Part shown: positions 7,689 to 16,240 of the stretch, piece by piece
How positions within the stretch are numbered: the stretch's first letter is position 1
Layout: each line of letters begins with the position of its first letter
Source of the DNA: Pelagimonas varians
GTDB taxonomy: Bacteria > Pseudomonadota > Alphaproteobacteria > Rhodobacterales > Rhodobacteraceae
Direction of reading: 5' to 3'
DNA: 64,000 nucleotides
NCBI RefSeq assembly: GCF_003208435.1
Contig: NZ_QKMF01000018.1
Span: forward strand, 1 to 64,000
Program-made: the position numbers and the translations under genes
Notes under the pieces: generated by a model
Database searches by the model: none
What the model was told of the DNA's origin: nothing
What the model saw: the letters and a program-made list of their open reading frames with translations, nothing else

Positions 7689-9659
7689 TTATTCTGCTGC
7701 AGTCTTTTCTGGGTCAACCAATGAAACGATATCGCGCATAATGGTATTCAGTTCGAAATCCTTCGGGGTGTAAACACGGGCGACACCCATCGCACGCAAA
7801 CGTTCGGCGTCTTCGTCGGGAATAATCCCGCCAACGGTCACTGGAATGTGCCCAAGGTCCGCGTCTTGCATGCGTTTCATAACGTCTTCGACCAGTGGAA
7901 TGTGGCTTCCCGATAGGATTGAAAGGCCAACCACATGAACGCCCTCGCGGGCGGCTTCGACAATTTGCTCAGGTGTCAGGCGAATACCTTCGTAGTCGAT
8001 TTCCATTCCGCAGTCGCGGGCGCGGAAGGCAATTTGTTCTGCTCCGTTTGAATGGCCGTCCAATCCGGGTTTGCCGACCAAAAAGCGCAGCCTCTTGCCC
8101 AATTTGTCAGAGACAAGATCGACGGCTGAACGGATGTCTTCTAAGCCTTCGGTTTTGTTGCTGACAGATTGGGAAACGCCTGTTGGGCCGCGGTATTCTC
8201 CATGCACAGCGCGCATTTGCGACGCCCATTCACCCGTGGTGACGCCGACTTTGGCGCATGCGATTGAAGCAGGCATAATGTTTTCGCCGGCCACCGAAGC
8301 TGCACGCAAAGTGGCCAAGGCGCTTTGGACAGCATCGTTGTCTCGGGCGGATCGCCACTCGGCAAGGCGGGAAATCTGTTCTTGCTCAACTGCTGGATCG
8401 ACGACCATGATGCCGCCGTCTTCGCCAACCAATGGAGAGGGCTCGCCCTCAGTCCATTTGTTGACGCCAACCACAATTGTTTCATTGCGTTCAATACGGC
8501 TCAGGCGGTCCGCATTGGATTCAACCAAACGGCCTTTCATATAGTCGATTGACCCAATCGCTCCGCTCATTGAATCAATATTGGCAAGCTCGGCTCGCGC
8601 ACCATCCTTGAGCGCTTCGACTTTCCGGTCCACAGCCGGATTTCCTTCGAAAAGGTCTTCGTATTCCAAAAGATCGGTTTCATAGGCCAGAATTTGTTGC
8701 ATACGCATCGACCATTGCTGATCCCAAGGGCGCGGAAGGCCCAATGCTTCGTTCCAAGCAGGCAATTGCACTGCACGAGCGCGCGCGTTTTTCGAAAGGG
8801 TGACCGCAAGCATTTCGATCAAAATTCGATATACGTTGTTTTCGGGTTGTTGTTCGGTAAGCCCAAGCGAGTTTACCTGCACGCCATACCGGAACCGTCG
8901 GAATTTAGGGTTTTCGACGCCGTATCGCGTCAACAGGATTTCGTCCCAAAGATCGACGAAGGCCCGCATTTTGCACATTTCAGTGACAAACCGGATACCC
9001 GCATTGACGAAAAACGAAATACGTCCGCAAAGAGCAGGGAAATCTTCTTCGGCAACCCGGGGTTTCAATTCGTCCAGCACGGCAATTGCAGTGGCAAGGG
9101 CGAACGACAACTCTTGCTCCGGCGTCGCACCCGCTTCTTGCAAGTGATAGGAACACACGTTCATCGGGTTCCATTTAGGCACATGTTTATAGCAATACTC
9201 TGCTACATCGCCGATCATCTTGAGACTGGGCTTGGGCGGGCAGATATAGGTGCCGCGCGACAAGTATTCTTTAATAAGGTCGTTTTGAACGGTGCCCTGA
9301 AGCTTGGAGACATCTGCGCCTTGTTCTTCGGCGGCGGCGATGTAAAGCGACAAAAGCCATGGAGCCGTGGCGTTGATCGTCATTGAGGTGTTCATTTGCT
9401 CAAGCGGAATATCCGCGAACAAGGTTCGCATGTCACCCAGATGACAGACCGGAACGCCAACCTTGCCGACTTCGCCCCGTGCCAGAATATGGTCGCTATC
9501 ATATCCGGTTTGGGTCGGTAGGTCGAAGGCTACCGAAAGTCCAGTTTGCCCTTTGGCCAAGTTGTTGCGGTACAGGGCGTTGGATGCCTCGGCCGTGGAG
9601 TGGCCAGCATAGGTGCGGATAAGCCATGGGCGGTCGCGCTGTGTTTCGGTCTCGGTCAT
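7689..9659 (-). CDS. ecm: Ethylmalonyl-CoA mutase (adenosylcobalamin-dependent)
   Basis: A 656-residue single-chain mutase, known as MeaA or Ecm, that converts (2R)-ethylmalonyl-CoA to methylsuccinyl-CoA in the ethylmalonyl-CoA pathway of acetate assimilation. The N-terminal barrel contains GLSVAFDLPTQTGYDSD and the substrate-site segment MNTSMTINATAPW. The C-terminal cobalamin domain has the base-off His motif GLDGHSNGAEQ, then GLSILSGSH and VTVGGIIP. The alternative, a methylmalonyl-CoA mutase large subunit, is less likely because the chain is shorter and ccrA is a near neighbour. It is divergent from the acyltransferase gene. Confidence 0.92.
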   Translation of the reverse strand: MTETETQRDRPWLIRTYAGHSTAEASNALYRNNLAKGQTGLSVAFDLPTQTGYDSDHILARGEVGKVGVPVCHLGDMRTLFADIPLEQMNTSMTINATAPWLLSLYIAAAEEQGADVSKLQGTVQNDLIKEYLSRGTYICPPKPSLKMIGDVAEYCYKHVPKWNPMNVCSYHLQEAGATPEQELSFALATAIAVLDELKPRVAEEDFPALCGRISFFVNAGIRFVTEMCKMRAFVDLWDEILLTRYGVENPKFRRFRYGVQVNSLGLTEQQPENNVYRILIEMLAVTLSKNARARAVQLPAWNEALGLPRPWDQQWSMRMQQILAYETDLLEYEDLFEGNPAVDRKVEALKDGARAELANIDSMSGAIGSIDYMKGRLVESNADRLSRIERNETIVVGVNKWTEGEPSPLVGEDGGIMVVDPAVEQEQISRLAEWRSARDNDAVQSALATLRAASVAGENIMPASIACAKVGVTTGEWASQMRAVHGEYRGPTGVSQSVSNKTEGLEDIRSAVDLVSDKLGKRLRFLVGKPGLDGHSNGAEQIAFRARDCGMEIDYEGIRLTPEQIVEAAREGVHVVGLSILSGSHIPLVEDVMKRMQDADLGHIPVTVGGIIPDEDAERLRAMGVARVYTPKDFELNTIMRDIVSLVDPEKTAAE

Positions 9660-9907
9660 CGGGGCCTCCGGTGGCTTGAATCAATCATGCAATCTTCTTG
9701 CGTTCAGCGATGGATACGCGAAATATTATGTCGCGTCAATTCGCTGCAACGCAGCTGTGCAGGTGCAGAATAATCGTGTTTTTGCAGGGCTGGCAGTGGG
9801 TATTCTGACGCAACAGGCCGCAATTCCCGCAAAAGCAGCGATTCTGCGATGCGGCGCTCCGGTTTGTGAACTTGATTGCGCGTCGGTGGCCTGTCACGCT
9901 CATGCCT

Positions 9908-11251
9908 ATGACGACGCCCGTAACCCTGCCGCTTTGGTTGTTTTTGTTGATCCTGCTTTTTGCGGCGGTCACCTTTGCCTCGCATTTTTTGTTCCCGTCG
10001 GTGAGGTGGTTCTTTCGACGGCGGATGCAGCGGGCTGTCAATCGTCTGAACAAAAGGTTGCAAAGGCCGATCGAACCTTTTCGCCTTTTGCGCCGCTACG
10101 ACTTGATTCAGAGGCTGGTCTACGATCCTGAAGTGACACGGGCGATTGTTGAAAACGCCCGCGAAACAGGGGATCGCGAAGATGTGGTTTTCCAGCGCGC
10201 CCGCACATATGCGGGTGAAATTGTGCCCTCCTTTTCAGCGTTCGCTTATTTTGGTTGGGGGGTGCGCGGCGCGCGGATCTTGTCCAACGCATTGTACCGG
10301 GTCCGGGTGGGGCGTCATGATCCGGCAACACTTGCCACTATAGATCCCGAAGCGACGGTGGTCTTTGTGATGAATCACCGGTCAAACATGGATTATGTTT
10401 TGGTAACCCACTTGGTCGCCAACAGATCGGCCTTATCATACGCGGTGGGGGAATGGGCGCAGGTTTGGCCTTTGTCGCAATTGATCCGGTCAATGGGGGC
10501 TTATTTCATCCGGCGAAAGTCGCGTGATGGCCTGTATCGCAAAGTATTAAGGCAATATGTAGGAATGGCGACACGCGGGGGCGTGACCCAGGCGATCTTT
10601 CCTGAAGGAGGGCTTAGTCTGGATGGGGCGTTGGCACCCGCGCGATTGGGCCTGCTGAGTTATATGACGGGGGCGGTGGATCTGAACGAGCGCGATGTCA
10701 TCTTCATTCCTGTTGGCCTAAACTATGATCGTGTTCTGGAAGACCGCATTTTGATAGAGGCGGAGCAGGGCGAGGGACGCCGTTTTAACGCCAAGATATC
10801 GACGGTCATGGCCGCGCTGTCCAAGCAGGTTTGGCTGCGCCTGACGGGGCGATTCCATCGGTTTGGCTATGCTGCCGTTGGGTTCGGTGATCCGGTGTCC
10901 TTGCGGGAGAACGCAGAGCTTTTGGCAAATCCGCAGGATCTGGCTGATACGCTGATGGCGCGCGTCTCGGCAGTTGTTCCGGTGTTGCCAGTCCCGTTGG
11001 TGGCGTATGTGTTGCTGGAAGGTGCCCACAGTATACCAACCTTGCAAGCCTCGTTTGACGCCGCAGCCCGCAAATTGGACAAAGCCCATGTTTATGTTCC
11101 GCGCGATGATCCGTCCTATACCGTAGAAGTTGGACTGCGTGCGTTGGTCGAGCGCGGTCTGGTTCAAGAAAACGACGGGGTGGTTTCGGTTTCGCCCGGT
11201 TCGGAACCTGTTGTCAGATTTTATGCAAACTCCATCCGGCATTTGTTTTGA
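9908..11251 (+). CDS. PlsB/PlsC-like phospholipid acyltransferase
   Basis: A protein of about 447 residues with one N-terminal membrane helix (LPLWLFLLILLFAAVTF). The acyltransferase block NHRSNMDYVL supplies the catalytic His-x4-Asp, followed by the substrate motif FPEGG. These mark glycerol-3-phosphate or lysophosphatidate acyltransferases acting at the inner membrane. The long C-terminal part exceeds a typical PlsC and is closer to PlsB-like proteins. The start is uncertain: ATGs at 9866, 9902 and 9908 are in frame and none has a strong ribosome binding site. I chose 9908 because the membrane helix follows at the usual distance. Confidence 0.8.
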   Translation: MTTPVTLPLWLFLLILLFAAVTFASHFLFPSVRWFFRRRMQRAVNRLNKRLQRPIEPFRLLRRYDLIQRLVYDPEVTRAIVENARETGDREDVVFQRARTYAGEIVPSFSAFAYFGWGVRGARILSNALYRVRVGRHDPATLATIDPEATVVFVMNHRSNMDYVLVTHLVANRSALSYAVGEWAQVWPLSQLIRSMGAYFIRRKSRDGLYRKVLRQYVGMATRGGVTQAIFPEGGLSLDGALAPARLGLLSYMTGAVDLNERDVIFIPVGLNYDRVLEDRILIEAEQGEGRRFNAKISTVMAALSKQVWLRLTGRFHRFGYAAVGFGDPVSLRENAELLANPQDLADTLMARVSAVVPVLPVPLVAYVLLEGAHSIPTLQASFDAAARKLDKAHVYVPRDDPSYTVEVGLRALVERGLVQENDGVVSVSPGSEPVVRFYANSIRHLF

Positions 11252-11258
11252 TTGGGTT

Positions 11259-11389
11259 TTCTGCGTCTGCGAGGGGAATTCTGCATCTGCTCGGTTATAA
11301 AATTACAAAATATGCAGTTGCTGTGGTTGCATTGTTGCGCGGGCTTGGGTATTTCCAAGGTCAAGCCCCGCGATTCTGCACTGCAGAGG
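11259..11389 (+). promoter_or_regulatory. Repeated TTCTGC motif upstream of ccrA
   Basis: Two related 16-mers, TTCTGCGTCTGCGAGG at 11259-11274 and TTCTGCATCTGCTCGG at 11279-11294, share 13 of 16 bases with a 20-bp period. A third, TTCTGCACTGCAGAGG, is at 11374-11389. A hairpin (GCGGGCTTG from 11339 with CAAGCCCCGC to 11371, one bulge) lies between them. They are candidate operator sites for ccrA; the regulator is unknown. Confidence 0.45.
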
Positions 11390-11424
11390 GGAAGTAGTTA
11401 ACCTTTGGACGACAGGAGGCCATC

Positions 11425-12711
11425 ATGGCTTTGGATCAAGAGACCGGCATCGCCCAGTACGACGCACCCGAAAAAGACCTGTATGAAATTGGGGAAATGC
11501 CCCCGATGGGTTATGTTCCCAAGAAAATGTATGCTTGGGCCATCCGCCGTGACCGCCATGGTGAACCCCTTCAGTCTTTCCAGCAAGAAGTGGTCGACAC
11601 TTGGGTTGTAGACAGCCACGAAGTGTTGGTTCTCGTTATGGCGGCCGGTGTAAACTATAATGGTGTTTGGGCCGGTCTTGGTCAGCCAATCAGCCCGTTT
11701 GACGTGCATAAGCAGGACTTTCACATCGCTGGTTCCGACTGTTCCGGTATCGTTTGGGCTGTTGGCGACAAAGTAAAGAACTGGAAAGTTGGCGACGAAG
11801 TTGTGGTTCACTGTAACCAAGACGACGGCGACGACGAAGAGTGCAACGGCGGCGACCCCATGTTTTCGCCCACTCAGCGGATTTGGGGCTATGAAACCGG
11901 CGACGGATCGTTTTCTCAGTTCACACGGGTTCAAGCACAGCAGTTGATGCCGCGCCCCAAGCATCTGACGTGGGAAGAAAGCGCCTGCTATACGCTGACA
12001 CTGGCCACAGCCTATCGCATGCTCTTCGGTCACCACCCACACGAACTTAAGCCAGGTCAGAACGTTCTGGTTTGGGGCGCGTCGGGCGGATTGGGATCCT
12101 ATGCGATCCAGCTGGCGAACACAGCCGGCGCTAACGCAATTGGCGTCATTTCAGACGAGAGCAAGCGCGATTTTGTTCTGAGCCAAGGTGCCAAGGGTGT
12201 TATCAACCGCAAAGACTTTGATTGCTGGGGTCAGCTGCCCACGGTGAATAGCCCCGAGTATAACGCGTGGCTTAAAGAAGCCCGCAAGTTCGGCAAAGCG
12301 ATCTGGGAAATCACTGGTAAAGGTGTGAGCGTCGACATGGTGTTCGAACACCCGGGCGAGGCAACCTTCCCTGTGTCCACTTTGATCGTGAAAAAGGGTG
12401 GCATGGTTGTGATCTGCGCCGGTACATCCGGTTTCAACACGACCTTTGACGTGCGTTACATGTGGATGCACCAGAAGCGTTTGCAGGGCTCGCACTTTGC
12501 GAACCTGAAGCAGGCCGCATCTGCCAACCGTCTGATGTGCGAGCGTCGCCTTGACCCCTGCATGTCCGAAGTCTTCCCTTGGGCTGAAATTCCAGAAGCC
12601 CATATGAAGATGCTGCGCAACGAGCACAAGCCCGGCAATATGTCCGTTCTTGTACAGGCACCCACAACCGGATTGCGTACTTTGGAAGACGCACTGGAAG
12701 CCCGCAGCTAA
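11425..12711 (+). CDS. ccrA: Crotonyl-CoA carboxylase/reductase
   Basis: Committed enzyme of the ethylmalonyl-CoA pathway: it reduces crotonyl-CoA with NADPH and fixes CO2 to make (2S)-ethylmalonyl-CoA. The 428-residue protein has the long N-terminal extension, the GroES-like domain (GVNYNGVWAGLG) and the cofactor motif VLVWGASGGLGSYAIQLA that mark CCRs among medium-chain reductases. HCNQDDGDDEECNGGDP is typical of this branch. An AGGAGG site precedes the ATG. A perfect terminator follows, so it is probably monocistronic. With the mutase at 7689-9659, it indicates that acetyl-CoA assimilation runs by this route. Confidence 0.97.
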   Translation: MALDQETGIAQYDAPEKDLYEIGEMPPMGYVPKKMYAWAIRRDRHGEPLQSFQQEVVDTWVVDSHEVLVLVMAAGVNYNGVWAGLGQPISPFDVHKQDFHIAGSDCSGIVWAVGDKVKNWKVGDEVVVHCNQDDGDDEECNGGDPMFSPTQRIWGYETGDGSFSQFTRVQAQQLMPRPKHLTWEESACYTLTLATAYRMLFGHHPHELKPGQNVLVWGASGGLGSYAIQLANTAGANAIGVISDESKRDFVLSQGAKGVINRKDFDCWGQLPTVNSPEYNAWLKEARKFGKAIWEITGKGVSVDMVFEHPGEATFPVSTLIVKKGGMVVICAGTSGFNTTFDVRYMWMHQKRLQGSHFANLKQAASANRLMCERRLDPCMSEVFPWAEIPEAHMKMLRNEHKPGNMSVLVQAPTTGLRTLEDALEARS

Positions 12712-12734
12712 GCACACTTCCTTCGACAGTTCTG

Positions 12735-12773
12735 AAACGCCCGCGAATCACCCATTTGGGTCGCGGGCGTTTT
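12735..12773 (+). terminator. Terminator of ccrA
   Basis: A perfect 12-base stem (AAACGCCCGCGA at 12735-12746 with TCGCGGGCGTTT at 12761-12772), with an inner CCCA/TGGG pairing and a closing T-run. Confidence 0.92.
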
Positions 12774-12923
12774 GCTGTGCTGAGTGCGCAAATTTAAAAC
12801 AATCACTTGGCGAAACGCCCCCTCGCAGTTTCTGGGGAGTAGGATTCCGTGAATATTAACCGTGATGAGGTCATGCTAGGGTTGATTTAATGGATCATTA
12901 ACCTGCTATAAGGGAAAACGGAT

Positions 12924-13130
12924 ATGGGACAAGATTGGATACTCGACGTACTGACCGACCTGAAAACATTTGCGCGTGCCAATGGAATGCCATCCCTCGC
13001 CGCGCAACTGGATGATGCAACATTTGTTGCTCAGGCCGAGCTTGCGTCTCTCGCCGAGGAAAACGGGGTTGGGATTTTTGGACAAGGTGCCACGGCTGGA
13101 AGCTCTGATCGAACGATTGGAATCCGCTGA
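12924..13130 (+). CDS. Small protein overlapping luxR
   Basis: A 68-residue ORF beginning MGQDWILDVLTDLKTFARAN, with an AAGGGAAAA ribosome binding site. The first 45 residues look like two amphipathic helices; the tail, which overlaps luxR, is low in structure. The frame overlaps the inferred luxR start by 62 bases in another frame, and the luxR ribosome binding site lies inside it, so luxR translation may depend on translation of this ORF. I recognise no named family. It may be a leader peptide or a small partner of the regulator. Confidence 0.65.
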   Translation: MGQDWILDVLTDLKTFARANGMPSLAAQLDDATFVAQAELASLAEENGVGIFGQGATAGSSDRTIGIR

Positions 13131-13797
13131 GGGATTAGAAGACCTTCAAAATGTGATCGAAGAGCTGCGCGACAGCTTTGGTGTCGATCATATGATTTAC
13201 CATTGGGTAAATAGCAAAGGCGATCAATACGGGTGTGGTACGTACGACTTGGAATGGGTCAACCGATATGTCCAAAAGGGGTATCTAAGGGTTGATCCGG
13301 TAATTGTTGGGTGTTTTCAACGCTTCCACCCCGTTGATTGGAAACGCTTCGACTGGTCAAGCAAAGCCGCACGCGCCTTCATGCAAGACGCTATCGAGCA
13401 CGGAGTTGGCAATCAGGGCTATTCTATCCCGATACGGGGCCCCAACGGTCAATTCGCCCACTTTACGTTAAGCCACAATTGCAACGACGAGGACTGGCAA
13501 ACGTTTACAGACAAAAACCGCCGCGATCTGATCTTGATTTCGCATAGCTTTAACCAAAAAGCCTTGGAATTTCAGCCGGGCAGAACGCCAGAATCTTCTC
13601 AATCCTTGTCCCCACGTGAGATTGAGGCAATGACACTACTGGCAACCGGATTGAGCAGGGCGCAAGCTGCGGATCAACTGTCCATATCGGAGCATACGCT
13701 TCGGGTTTACGTTGAAAGCGCCCGTCATAAACTGGGCGCCTTGAATACAACACATGCAGTCGCGCGGGCCTTAAACCGCGGGCTGATTGTCATATGA
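13069..13797 (+). CDS. luxR: LuxR-family acyl-homoserine-lactone regulator
   Basis: Cytosolic quorum-sensing regulator of 242 residues. The N-terminal autoinducer-binding domain shows the typical aromatic pattern and Asp-Pro (YHWVNSKG, then GYLRVDPVI and WKRFDW), and a later GNQGYSIPI. The C-terminal helix-turn-helix is LSPREIEAMTLLATGLS followed by SISEHTLRVYVESARHKLG. I chose TTG at 13069 because GAGGA lies eight bases upstream and the resulting length is standard; the in-frame ATG at 12970 would add 33 non-conserved residues. It is followed by luxI, its probable signal synthase. Confidence 0.92.
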   Translation: MGFLDKVPRLEALIERLESAEGLEDLQNVIEELRDSFGVDHMIYHWVNSKGDQYGCGTYDLEWVNRYVQKGYLRVDPVIVGCFQRFHPVDWKRFDWSSKAARAFMQDAIEHGVGNQGYSIPIRGPNGQFAHFTLSHNCNDEDWQTFTDKNRRDLILISHSFNQKALEFQPGRTPESSQSLSPREIEAMTLLATGLSRAQAADQLSISEHTLRVYVESARHKLGALNTTHAVARALNRGLIVI

Positions 13798-13802
13798 TCT
13801 GA

Positions 13803-13834
13803 CGCGCTGGTAATTTTTCGTTTACCACGGCGCG
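13803..13834. promoter_or_regulatory. Dyad between luxR and luxI: lux-box-like or terminator
   Basis: A 20-base dyad (TGGTAA at 13808-13813 with TTACCA at 13822-13827) is extended by CGCGC/GCGCG arms with a two-base bulge. It lies just after the luxR stop and 86 bp before luxI (dyad centre). The 20-bp size matches a lux box, but the bases do not match the classic CTG-N10-CAG pattern, so it could equally end the luxR transcript. Confidence 0.4.
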
Positions 13835-13903
13835 CGGTTGGTTTGTGTCCCGTTAACCGGGAAATCCCAAAGTAGTCCCATCAAGTTCACGAGGGGCTAC
13901 ACC

Positions 13904-14569
13904 ATGATCCGTTACATTTACGCTGAAGATCTTCACAATTTCCCGAAACTGGCGCGCACCATGTTTCAAGACCGCGCCATGCAGTTCAAGACCCGCCATG
14001 ACTGGGATGTCACCGTGGATCAGGACGGTTTCGAGCGTGATGAATATGACCGAGAAAACCCCCTTTATATAATCTGGGAAAACGCTGATGGCAGCCATGG
14101 TGGCTCTTTGCGTCTGATGCCAACCGTAGGCAAGACCATGGTCAACGACCACTTTTTGAACCTGACTGACGGCGTTCGTATCGAAAGCCCTTTGATCTGG
14201 GAATGCACACGGTTTTGCCTTGCAAAAGGGGCTCGCCCCGGTGTTGCAGCGGCCTTGATGCTTGCGGGCGGCGAGGTGATGAAAGAATTCGGCGTTGACC
14301 ATTTTGTCGGAGTTATCTTCGCCCATATGGTGCGTGTGTTCCGTCGGATCGGATCGACTCCAGAGGTGTTGGGCACCGAAGGTGAGGGCCGCGAGGCAAT
14401 TAGCGTGGCGATTTGGGAGTTTACCGAAGAAACCCAAGCGGCCGTTGCCAAAGCGGCTGGTGTTACCCCAGAGCTATCCAAGCGTTGGTTTGAACTGTCT
14501 TTTGGCACTCCGGCCCGCATGGACAGCATGCCCAACCCGTTTTTGGCCTTTGCAGACCAAGCGGCCTAG
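13904..14569 (+). CDS. luxI: Acyl-homoserine-lactone synthase (LuxI family)
   Basis: Makes the N-acyl-homoserine-lactone signal from S-adenosylmethionine and an acyl carrier. The 221-residue protein has the family residues in order: ARTMFQDRA with Arg and Phe, HDWDV with Trp, GFERDEYD with the acidic pocket, GGSLRLMPT and ECTRFCLA. GAGGGG precedes the ATG at 13904; the longer frame from 13838 is not conserved. The paired luxR lies upstream in the same direction. Acyl-chain length cannot be read from the sequence. Confidence 0.96.
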   Translation: MIRYIYAEDLHNFPKLARTMFQDRAMQFKTRHDWDVTVDQDGFERDEYDRENPLYIIWENADGSHGGSLRLMPTVGKTMVNDHFLNLTDGVRIESPLIWECTRFCLAKGARPGVAAALMLAGGEVMKEFGVDHFVGVIFAHMVRVFRRIGSTPEVLGTEGEGREAISVAIWEFTEETQAAVAKAAGVTPELSKRWFELSFGTPARMDSMPNPFLAFADQAA

Positions 14570-14701
14570 TTGATCGACAGTAACGAGTGCCCCTCAAAAG
14601 GGCGTGCGGCCGGATCTCTGCACGTCGCTTTAACCACCGCTTGCGGCAATCAGGCTCGCTTTCAACTGGCACCGGGGCTTGCGTCCAGATAGGGTGCGTC
14701 C

Positions 14702-16240
14702 ATGACCGCGCCAGCTATTGTTTTCTCCGAAGATCAAGCCCTTGCTCATGACCGCGTTGCGCAGATGTTGCGCGATGCCGGAGTGGATTTGGACGACGGA
14801 ATTTGCCTTCCGGCCAGCGATGGCCCCAGTCAGGTGATGGCCCTTATGGGCAAGGCCGGCAGTGGCAAGACACTGCTTTTGGCTGAATTGGTGAAATCCT
14901 TGGAAGCAGCTGGCGTTGAAATCGTCTCTGGCGATTTTGAATCCAAGCGGCGCAAAGAAAAGCGTTCGCTTGCGGTGCTGGCTCCGACCAACAAAGCCGC
15001 CTTTGTTTTGCGAACGCGCGGCGTGCCCGCCACCACAATTCACCGTATTTTGTACACGCCGGTTTACGATCCCGAATATGAACGGGTCGCTGAATGGTTG
15101 ATGGGCAACGACGAAAAACCCGAAATCGAAGGTTTGCATATCGAAGCTTTGGATCGGGCCAAAGCCACATATGATCTCCATAAATCGATTCCGGCTGCAT
15201 TGGCTGCCGCGGGTCTAAAGGGATCGGACTTTATCACCGGATGGAAACGGCGCGAAGAACCGTTGGACATTGGGTTCGTTGACGAATCTTCGATGCTGGA
15301 TGATCGGCAGTTCGAAGACCTCAAAGAGATCTTTCCGAATCTATTATTGTTTGGGGATCCCGCGCAGCTGCCACCGGTCAATCAGTCCGGCGAAATGGTG
15401 TTTGAGAAGCTGCCCGCTGATCAAAGGATGGAATTGCACCGCATCCATCGCCAGCAGGCGGACAACCCGATTCTTGATCTGGCGCATGCTTTGGCTGATC
15501 CTCAGCTTAGTTTTGACGATTTCGAACGCATGATCGAAGAGGCATCCCGCAAAGATGATCGCGTGGTCTATGCGCAAAGGGTCGAAGTCGATTTGATGGC
15601 CCGCTCGCCCGTCTTGGTATGGCGCAATGCGACGCGAATTCGCCTAATCAATGCGTTTAGGGCTGTGCATGGCGCACCCGACACTGAACTTTTGCCCGGT
15701 GAACCCTTGATCTGCGACGGCATTGAGCTGCCGTTAAAGCATCGTAAAAAGCGTCTCGATCTTGAGGCGCGCGGTCTGATCAAAGGCGCGCAGGTTGTTT
15801 ACCTTGGGCCAGGGCGCAAACCCGGATTTTCACGTCTTCATGTGATGGGTGCGATTGAGCCGCAAGTGTCGGCGGCATCAATTGTGAAGATCGAAAAACC
15901 TGAGGAAGCAGAACCCTTTATCCCTTTTGCCGCGCGGATGGGGGCAACGTTTTTGCACGGGGCTGCGGTCACGATTCACAAGTCGCAGGGCAGTCAATGG
16001 AGCGATGTGCAGGTCTTTGCGCCTGATCTGTATGCGGCTGCGCGGATGGGGCGATCAGAGGCCGGACAGCCCCTCTGGAAACGCCTTGCCTATGTTGCAA
16101 TCACCCGCGCGTCAGAGCGTCTGTATTGGGTTGTACGCAACCGTCTATCGAAACCGACCGGCGTTTTGCGAGTAGATGATTTGGGCGGAACTCCAGCACC
16201 CTTGGCACTGGAGCCCCAAAGCGAGCTCGACGGGTTATAG
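14702..16240 (+). CDS. RecD-like ATP-dependent DNA helicase
   Basis: A 512-residue superfamily 1 helicase. Motifs in order are Walker A GKAGSGKT (about residue 51), Ia LAPTNKAA, Walker B DESSM, motif III GDPAQLPPV, motif V TIHKSQGSQW and motif VI YVAITRASERLYW. The order and TIHKSQG block place it with exonuclease V alpha/RecD2-like enzymes that unwind DNA 5' to 3'. It has no nuclease domain. No recB or recC lies nearby, so it acts alone or with distant partners. Its 3' end overlaps the convergent CurA-like gene by six bases. Confidence 0.88.
   Translation: MTAPAIVFSEDQALAHDRVAQMLRDAGVDLDDGICLPASDGPSQVMALMGKAGSGKTLLLAELVKSLEAAGVEIVSGDFESKRRKEKRSLAVLAPTNKAAFVLRTRGVPATTIHRILYTPVYDPEYERVAEWLMGNDEKPEIEGLHIEALDRAKATYDLHKSIPAALAAAGLKGSDFITGWKRREEPLDIGFVDESSMLDDRQFEDLKEIFPNLLLFGDPAQLPPVNQSGEMVFEKLPADQRMELHRIHRQQADNPILDLAHALADPQLSFDDFERMIEEASRKDDRVVYAQRVEVDLMARSPVLVWRNATRIRLINAFRAVHGAPDTELLPGEPLICDGIELPLKHRKKRLDLEARGLIKGAQVVYLGPGRKPGFSRLHVMGAIEPQVSAASIVKIEKPEEAEPFIPFAARMGATFLHGAAVTIHKSQGSQWSDVQVFAPDLYAAARMGRSEAGQPLWKRLAYVAITRASERLYWVVRNRLSKPTGVLRVDDLGGTPAPLALEPQSELDGL

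Noticed and set aside
8694-9386. 230-codon open frame opposite the mutase gene
   Set aside because: It is a shadow of a clearly recognised enzyme; the composition is Arg/His/Phe-rich as in antisense frames.
12924-13797. Frameshifted or fused luxR gene
   Set aside because: LuxR from TTG 13069 already has full length and a good ribosome binding site, so the upstream frame is more likely a separate small ORF than a broken N-terminus.
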